Shown piece after piece: positions 59,147 to 64,000 of a DNA stretch of 64,000 nucleotides. Where the stretch lies: contig CAXMNX010000004.1 of NCBI GenBank assembly GCA_964194845.1, forward strand, positions 1-64,000, written 5' to 3'. The stretch is from CAXMNX01 sp964194845. Lineage in GTDB: Bacteria; Pseudomonadota; Alphaproteobacteria; Rhodobacterales; Rhodobacteraceae. The position numbers and the translations under genes are program-made. Position 1 is the stretch's first letter, and each line of letters starts with the position of its first letter. The notes below the pieces were generated by a model. The model was not told the DNA's origin. It worked only from the letters and a program-made list of their open reading frames with translations, and did no database searches.

Positions 59147-59465
59147 GTCACTTTTCTTTCCGGCATTTTCACCGACCCGTCTAGTTCAATTCAGGATTGA
59201 ACGGAATCGAAATACGCTGCCTCTCGCCTGCGGCTCGAACGCGCATTTCGATACAGACCATTTCGCCGAAATCTGAATCGCACGAGGCCATCGGGTGACG
59301 CCGTTCAACACCGATAAGATAAGCATGAATTTTCCATTTTCCTTGCAATAGTGCCCCCGGAGCCAGCAGGTCCGGGCTGCCGGCGGGGCGGCGTGGCTGA
59401 GCCGGTGACCGCTTGCACCACGCCCGGGAACCGGCGATACGGATGCTACAAAAGAGGGTACCTGC
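59147..59465. other. 319-bp divergent region between proS and the AI-2E-type gene
   Basis: The first part contains a GTTCAAT-N5-ATTGAAC inverted repeat (59184-59202). The last 110 bp before the AI-2E gene are GC-rich and structured, with GGCGTGG (59390-59396) able to pair with CCACGCC (59418-59424), and GCAGGT near 59367 complementary to ACCTGC just before the start codon. GAGGG near 59455 is a good Shine-Dalgarno sequence. I found no known RNA family by eye. Confidence 0.4.
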
Positions 59466-60533
59466 ATGGGCTTACCGGTCAGGGATCAGCTGAAATACTG
59501 GGGCATCGCCGCGGCGGTGTTTTTTGTGGTGCTCTGGTTTCTGGGCGATGTGATCCTGCCCTTCGTGCTGGGCGCGGCGATTGCATATATCTTTGATCCC
59601 ATTGCCGACCGGATCGAGGCGGCGGGTCTGTCGCGCCGGATGGCCACCGGGATTATCGCTCTTTTGGCTATTTTTGGCTTCGTCATTCTGGCGCTGCTTG
59701 TCGTGCCGACGCTGGTCAGCCAGACCGCCGGGCTAATTCAGACCGCCCCTGAAATGGCATCAAACCTGCAAAACGTTCTGACCGAGCGGTTCCCGGATCT
59801 TGGCGATGCAAACTCGACCGTCCGAAAGTCGCTTGCGTCGATTGCCGCGACGATACAGTCGCGCGGCGGCGAGCTTTTGAATACGCTTCTGGCGTCGTTT
59901 TCGGGCATCGTGAATATCGTCGTTCTGTTCGTCATCGCGCCGGTCGTTGCGGTCTATCTGCTTTATGACTGGGACAATATGGTGGGCCGGATCGACGCGC
60001 TTTTGCCGCGCGACCATGCGCCGACAATCCGTAAACTGGCCAGCGACATCGACAAGACAATGGCGGCGTTCGTGCGTGGTCAAGGCACGGTCTGCCTGAT
60101 CCTTGGGATCTTCTATGCGGCGGCCTTGATGCTGGTGGGACTGAATTTCGGTTTGGTCGTCGGCTTTATCGCCGGGCTTTTGACCTTCATTCCCTATGTT
60201 GGCGCGGTGGTCGGTGGCGTACTGGCCATCGGGCTGGCGCTTTTTCAGTTCTGGGGTGACTGGGTCTGGATCGTCGTGGTTTACGCGATCTTTCAGGCAG
60301 GCCAGATAGTCGAGGGCAATTTCCTGACGCCGAAACTTGTCGGATCGTCGGTCGGGCTGCATCCGGTCTGGCTGTTGTTTGCGCTTTCGGCATTTGGCGC
60401 ACTTTTTGGCTTTGTCGGTCTTTTGGTGGCGGTTCCGGTCGCGGCAGCACTTGGCGTCATTCTGCGGTTTGTTATCGCGCAATATGAAGGCTCGCGGCTT
60501 TTTCGAGGAATTGCCGGGCGGGATGAGCGCTAG
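59466..60533 (+). CDS. AI-2E-family (PerM-like) membrane permease
   Basis: The 355-residue protein has about seven to eight membrane segments and the family features YIFDPIADRIEAAGLSR, VFVIAPVVAVYLLYDWD, GLVVGFIAGLLTFIPYVGAVVGG and EGNFLTPKLVGSSVGLHPVW. It belongs to the AI-2E/PerM family, whose members have been linked to export of small molecules, though most are uncharacterised. The ATG at 59466 follows GAGGG. The gene is directly upstream of hdaA with a 4-bp gap. Confidence 0.85.
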   Translation: MGLPVRDQLKYWGIAAAVFFVVLWFLGDVILPFVLGAAIAYIFDPIADRIEAAGLSRRMATGIIALLAIFGFVILALLVVPTLVSQTAGLIQTAPEMASNLQNVLTERFPDLGDANSTVRKSLASIAATIQSRGGELLNTLLASFSGIVNIVVLFVIAPVVAVYLLYDWDNMVGRIDALLPRDHAPTIRKLASDIDKTMAAFVRGQGTVCLILGIFYAAALMLVGLNFGLVVGFIAGLLTFIPYVGAVVGGVLAIGLALFQFWGDWVWIVVVYAIFQAGQIVEGNFLTPKLVGSSVGLHPVWLLFALSAFGALFGFVGLLVAVPVAAALGVILRFVIAQYEGSRLFRGIAGRDER

Positions 60534-60537
60534 GCGG

Positions 60538-61212
60538 ATGGCAGAGCAACTGATCCTGGAATTACCGGTGCGCGCGGCGCTGGGGCGCGAGGATTTTTAC
60601 ATCTCAACTGCCAATGCTGCGGCGGTCGAGCGGCTGGAGGCGCCCGAAAGCTGGGCAGGGGCAAATCTGGTGCTTGTCGGGCCAAAAGGCGCAGGCAAAA
60701 CCCATCTGGCGCACGTTTGGGCGGGCGCGTTAGGTGGCGGTGTTATCACGACGGTCGACTTGACCGGGCTTGATGTCACTTCGGTCGCCACGCCGTTGGC
60801 GGTTGATGATGCTGATCGTATCCCGGAAGTTGCCGAGGAGGCGCTCTTTCATCTTCACAATCATATGGCGCACACGGGACTTCCACTTCTTCTGACGGCC
60901 TGCACCCCGCCCGCGCGCTGGGTGCTTCGCCTGCCCGATCTGGCCAGCCGGATGCAGGCAAGCGACATCGCCGAAATTGAGGCACCCGATGACGCCCTTC
61001 TGGCGGCGATGCTGGTCAAGCTGTTCGGTGACCGCCAGCTTAGCGTTTCGCCGGACCTTATCGGCTGGATTGTCACTCATTGCGAACGATCCTTCGCCGC
61101 CATCCAGCGATTTGTTCCTGCACTTGATGCCGCGTCCCTGTCGGAAAAGCGCGCGATCACGCAGAGATTGGCCGCCGCCGTTCTGGACAAGTTGGGCGAA
61201 GACAGGCGATAA
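60538..61212 (+). CDS. hdaA: DnaA regulatory inactivator HdaA
   Basis: The 224-residue protein starts MAEQLILELPVRAALGREDF, the usual HdaA N-terminus with the QL-x-L clamp-binding motif. It has Walker A LVLVGPKGAGKTHLAHVWAG, Walker B-like LAVDDADRIPE and sensor-type residues of AAA+ proteins, like DnaA domain III. HdaA binds the DNA clamp and stimulates DnaA-ATP hydrolysis. The ATG at 60538 was chosen over upstream in-frame starts within the permease gene because it matches the family start. It is followed by ppk. Confidence 0.9.
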   Translation: MAEQLILELPVRAALGREDFYISTANAAAVERLEAPESWAGANLVLVGPKGAGKTHLAHVWAGALGGGVITTVDLTGLDVTSVATPLAVDDADRIPEVAEEALFHLHNHMAHTGLPLLLTACTPPARWVLRLPDLASRMQASDIAEIEAPDDALLAAMLVKLFGDRQLSVSPDLIGWIVTHCERSFAAIQRFVPALDAASLSEKRAITQRLAAAVLDKLGEDRR

Positions 61213-61252
61213 ACGCCATCTTGAAGTCAAATTTTGCAAATAATTGACCGGA

Positions 61253-63430
61253 ATGACCGCTGTTACCGATTTCCTGAGCGCGCCCTTTCCAAAGCCACAG
61301 GCAATGGAGGGAGTGTCGCTGGATGGGCCGGAAAGGTTCTTCAACCGCGAGCTTAGCTGGCTCGCGTTCAATTGGCGTGTGCTGGAAGAGGCCCAAAACA
61401 CGCGCGTTCCGCTTTTGGAGCGGCTGCGGTTTTTGTCGATCTCGGCCACCAATCTGGACGAGTTTTACACCGTTCGCGTCGCTGGTCTGCGGGAACTGGC
61501 GCAGGCCGGCAAAACGACGCCTGCCGCCGATGGGCGCACGCCGGTTGAACAGCTGGTTCTGATTAACGACGACGCGCGACGATTGCTGAACAGGCAGCAA
61601 GAGGCGCTGGCGGCCCTGATCGCCGAGATGGACGTCGCCGGAATTTCGATATTGACGCGCGACGACCTGGACGACGACGACAAGGCGCATTGCGAGCAGT
61701 TCTTTCTGAACCAGGTTTTCCCGATCCTGTCGCCGCTGGCGATCGACCCGGCACACCCGTTTCCATTTATTCCGAGCGCGGGCTATTCGCTGGCGTTGCA
61801 GCTTGAGCGGAAGTCGGACAAGCGGGCGCTGCGCGCGCTTCTGCCGATCCCGCAGCAGGTCGCGCGGTTTGTGGCCTTGCCGACAGAGAATGGCGGCCAT
61901 CGGTTCCTGCCGCTGGAAGAACTGCTGCTTTTGCACCTAGACAGCTTGTTCCCGGGCTACAAAATGACAGGCAATTGTGCATTCCGCGTGCTTCGCGACA
62001 GCGATCTGGAGGTCGAGGAAGAAGCCGAAGACCTGGTGCGCGAGTTTGAAGTCGCGCTTAAGCGTCGGCGGCGTGGGCAAGTTGTGCGCCTGACGCTATC
62101 GGCGGGCGCCCCGAAGGCGTTGCGCCGCGTGATCATGAACGAACTGGCCGTTGGCGAGGCCGAAGTGGTTGAGCTTGGCGGGATGATCGGGTTGACCGAT
62201 CTGAAGGAACTGGTGTTGGACGAACGACCCGATCTTTTGTGGCCGTCGTTTACGCCGCGTGTGCCCGAGCGGGTTCAGGACCACGACGGCAATATGTTCG
62301 CGGCGATCCGGCAAAAGGACATGCTGCTTCATCACCCATATGAGACATTCGATATGGTCGTGCGGTTCTTGAAACAGGCCGCGGTGGACCCGGACGTGCT
62401 GGCCATCAAGCAAACGTTATACCGGACGTCGCGCGACAGCCCGATCGTGGGTGCGCTTTGCGAGGCTGCGGAAGACGGAAAATCCGTCACCGCATTGGTC
62501 GAGCTGAAGGCGCGTTTCGATGAGGCCGCGAACATTCGGCAGTCGCGAACGCTGGAACGCGCGGGCGCGCATGTGGTCTATGGCTTTTTGAACTATAAAA
62601 CCCACGCCAAGGTTTCCACGGTAGTGCGCCGCGAGGGGGGCGAACTGGTTACCTATACCCACTTTGGCACCGGCAATTATCATCCCATTACTGCCCGATT
62701 TTACACCGACCTGAGCATGTTCACTTGCGACGCGACGCTTGGTCGGGATGCGACCAAGCTTTTCAACTATTTGTCGGGGTACGCCCAGCCCGAAGGTATG
62801 AAAAACCTTTCGATCTCGCCGATTGCGCTGAAAAACACGCTGCTTGAACACATTGCCGAGGAAGCCGATCATGCTTTGGAAGGTCGCCCGGCGGCGATCT
62901 GGGCGAAGATGAACTCGGTGATCGAGCCCGATGTGATCGATGCCCTCTATCTGGCCAGTCAGGCAGGCGTGAAGATCAACCTGGTGATCCGCGGCATTTG
63001 CGGGCTGCGACCCGGGATCAAGGCTCTTTCCGAAAACATCCGCGTGAAGTCGGTTGTCGGCCGTTTCCTTGAGCATTCCCGCATCGTTTGCTTTGGCGCG
63101 GGTCGCGGCTTGCCGCATAAGAAGGCGCGGGTGTTTATCTCATCCGCCGATTGGATGGGTCGCAACCTGAACCGTCGCGTCGAGACACTGGTCGAGGCAA
63201 CCAATCCGACCGTCAAGGCGCAGATCGTCAGCCAGATCATGGCGGCGAACCTGGCAGACGTGGCGCAAAGCTGGATTTTGGCGCCCGACGGGTCGTATCA
63301 CCGGCCAGAGATCCCCGAAGGCGAATCCGCCTTCAATTGCCACCGGTTCTTCATGGAGAACCCATCGCTTTCTGGACGCGGCACGGCGGGCGCGTCGGAC
63401 GTGCCTGAGTTGACGCATGGTGAGGATTAG
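61253..63430 (+). CDS. ppk: Polyphosphate kinase 1
   Basis: The 725-residue protein has the PPK1 layout: the N-terminal FFNRELSWLAFNWRVLEEAQ, the first catalytic core with the phosphohistidine in FLNYKTHAKVSTVVRREGG (His451), YTHFGTGNYHPITARFYTDL, the C-terminal core with KINLVIRGICGLRPGI and NLNRRVETLVEATNP. The ATG at 61253 was preferred over a TTG three codons earlier. PPK1 makes polyphosphate from ATP in the cytoplasm or at the membrane. It lies 40 bp after hdaA on the same strand; the hdaA-ppk order is common in alphaproteobacteria. Confidence 0.93.
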   Translation: MTAVTDFLSAPFPKPQAMEGVSLDGPERFFNRELSWLAFNWRVLEEAQNTRVPLLERLRFLSISATNLDEFYTVRVAGLRELAQAGKTTPAADGRTPVEQLVLINDDARRLLNRQQEALAALIAEMDVAGISILTRDDLDDDDKAHCEQFFLNQVFPILSPLAIDPAHPFPFIPSAGYSLALQLERKSDKRALRALLPIPQQVARFVALPTENGGHRFLPLEELLLLHLDSLFPGYKMTGNCAFRVLRDSDLEVEEEAEDLVREFEVALKRRRRGQVVRLTLSAGAPKALRRVIMNELAVGEAEVVELGGMIGLTDLKELVLDERPDLLWPSFTPRVPERVQDHDGNMFAAIRQKDMLLHHPYETFDMVVRFLKQAAVDPDVLAIKQTLYRTSRDSPIVGALCEAAEDGKSVTALVELKARFDEAANIRQSRTLERAGAHVVYGFLNYKTHAKVSTVVRREGGELVTYTHFGTGNYHPITARFYTDLSMFTCDATLGRDATKLFNYLSGYAQPEGMKNLSISPIALKNTLLEHIAEEADHALEGRPAAIWAKMNSVIEPDVIDALYLASQAGVKINLVIRGICGLRPGIKALSENIRVKSVVGRFLEHSRIVCFGAGRGLPHKKARVFISSADWMGRNLNRRVETLVEATNPTVKAQIVSQIMAANLADVAQSWILAPDGSYHRPEIPEGESAFNCHRFFMENPSLSGRGTAGASDVPELTHGED

Positions 63431-63527
63431 GGGTCGCGGAATTGCGTGAATTGCCAATTAAAGTTGGGTGACTTCAGCACAAAATTTTCGTGGTCGTAAG
63501 TTTGATATCCAATTTTGACACATTCTG

Positions 63528-63565
63528 AAGCAGGGCGTAGACGCATCCTGCTTGTTGAATTTTTC
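63528..63565 (+). terminator. Rho-independent terminator after ppk
   Basis: AAGCAGG (63528-63534) pairs with CCTGCTT (63547-63553), with GCGT/ACGC extending the stem around a 2-nt AG gap and a small bulge. A TTGAATTTTTCC tract follows. The stem and T-run are the best terminator of the window and close the hdaA-ppk transcript. Confidence 0.75.
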
Positions 63566-63616
63566 CCGCAATCAAAGTGGAAACATATTTTGATAAAACC
63601 CCAGGATCAAACGATC

Positions 63617-64000
63617 ATGCCGGCCTGTTGCATCTGCGGTGCCAACACTTACGTCCCAGGTCCTCGCAGTCGCATGGCGGCAAAGAAAACCCTGCCGCCA
63701 AGATGTGAGGGTTGCGGCTCGCTGGAGCGGCACCGCATCGCGCGTCAGGTCTATGATGCGATCCCGGTTGGCATCCTTAAGAACGCGCGGGCGTTGCAGT
63801 TCGCGGATGATCCGGGCGCTCCGCGCGAGCGGTTCAAATCATATGAACTTTCGATTTATGGTCATGAAAACAGCCTGGACCTGGCGAACATCGACCGACC
63901 GACCGGTAGTTACGACTGGGTGATTGCCAATCATGTTCTGGAACATGTGCAGGACGATTCTGCGGCGATGCTTGAATTGCGGCGCATTGTTACATCCGAT
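63617..64000 (+). CDS. Class I methyltransferase with N-terminal zinc-ribbon-like cysteines, 3' part outside the window
   Basis: The visible 128 codons start MPACCICGANTYVPGPRSRM with an N-terminal CxxC pair, followed by RCEGCGSLERHRIARQVYD with a second CxxC pair, a likely zinc-binding module. The SAM-dependent methyltransferase motif region SYDWVIANHVLEHVQDD (motif II-like) lies near the end. Such proteins resemble glycan-associated methyltransferases of the Methyltransf_11 type. The frame continues beyond the right edge. The upstream 186 bp is AT-rich and contains the ppk terminator. Confidence 0.75.
   Translation, partial: MPACCICGANTYVPGPRSRMAAKKTLPPRCEGCGSLERHRIARQVYDAIPVGILKNARALQFADDPGAPRERFKSYELSIYGHENSLDLANIDRPTGSYDWVIANHVLEHVQDDSAAMLELRRIVTSD

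Overview
The window reads as a chromosomal segment of a GC-rich alphaproteobacterium, most likely a Rhodobacteraceae (Roseobacter-group) species. The reasons are the short prolyl-tRNA synthetase without an insertion domain, an alphaproteobacterial SOS box (GTTC-N7-GTTC), HdaA next to polyphosphate kinase, a DUF1523 protein, DenD, and CaiD/L-carnitine dehydrogenase genes of the alphaproteobacterial type. Gene density is high, many genes overlap by ATGA or GTGA, and no rRNA, tRNA, CRISPR array or prophage was seen.

Layout. 1-649: the end of an IS6-family element that stops one base short of the next gene's stop codon. 651-12225: a long minus-strand quaternary-amine (carnitine-type) catabolic cluster (MttB-family methyltransferase, HAD phosphatase, CaiD, NDP-forming acyl-CoA ligase, acyl-CoA dehydrogenase, nitronate monooxygenase-like protein, L-carnitine dehydrogenase-thioesterase fusion, SDR, BKACE) with a divergent GlxA/AraC-type regulator. 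12254-16825: a SIMPL protein, a large GspL/GspC-like membrane protein, a VCBS-repeat protein, a 2Fe-2S ferredoxin, and an SOS-box-controlled orphan tail of DnaE2. 16810-26606: a Liv-type ABC transporter interleaved with two CoA ligases and an alpha/beta hydrolase. 26719-34567: an amidase, then a putrescine uptake operon (potFGHI), a GntR regulator with two matching operator-like palindromes, and a putrescine-type aminotransferase. 34986-37905: btuF-btuB behind a clear cobalamin riboswitch. 37978-49806: mixed metabolic genes (phosphomannomutase, DenD plus a PhyH dioxygenase, an ECF sigma factor coupled to a VWA protein, GabD, a formamidase-like hydrolase, a P1 peptidase/unknown/SDR trio, DUF1523). 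50182-55881: parE, a low-GC FRG-domain gene, a block of palindromes and REP-like repeats, a YdcZ-type permease, lolD-lolC. 56031-64000: a second MttB-family gene, proS, an AI-2E-type permease, hdaA, ppk, and the start of a methyltransferase.

How the genes could work together. The first cluster carries two routes for trimethylammonium acids: oxidation of carnitine to dehydrocarnitine, cleavage by BKACE to betainyl-CoA and thioester hydrolysis to glycine betaine; and a CoA-linked CaiD/acyl-CoA dehydrogenase route. An MttB-family (non-pyrrolysine) methyltransferase could use a corrinoid for the final demethylation, and the window also carries B12-riboswitch-controlled cobalamin uptake. The polyamine genes could feed 4-aminobutanal/GABA metabolism and so the distant GabD. 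These links are inferred from gene content and order.

The features most worth following are the SOS-box/DnaE2-tail gene, the aerobic MttB/carnitine cluster, the paired GntR operators, the ECF sigma-VWA pair, the GspL/GspC-like fusion, and the low-GC FRG gene beside unusual palindromes.
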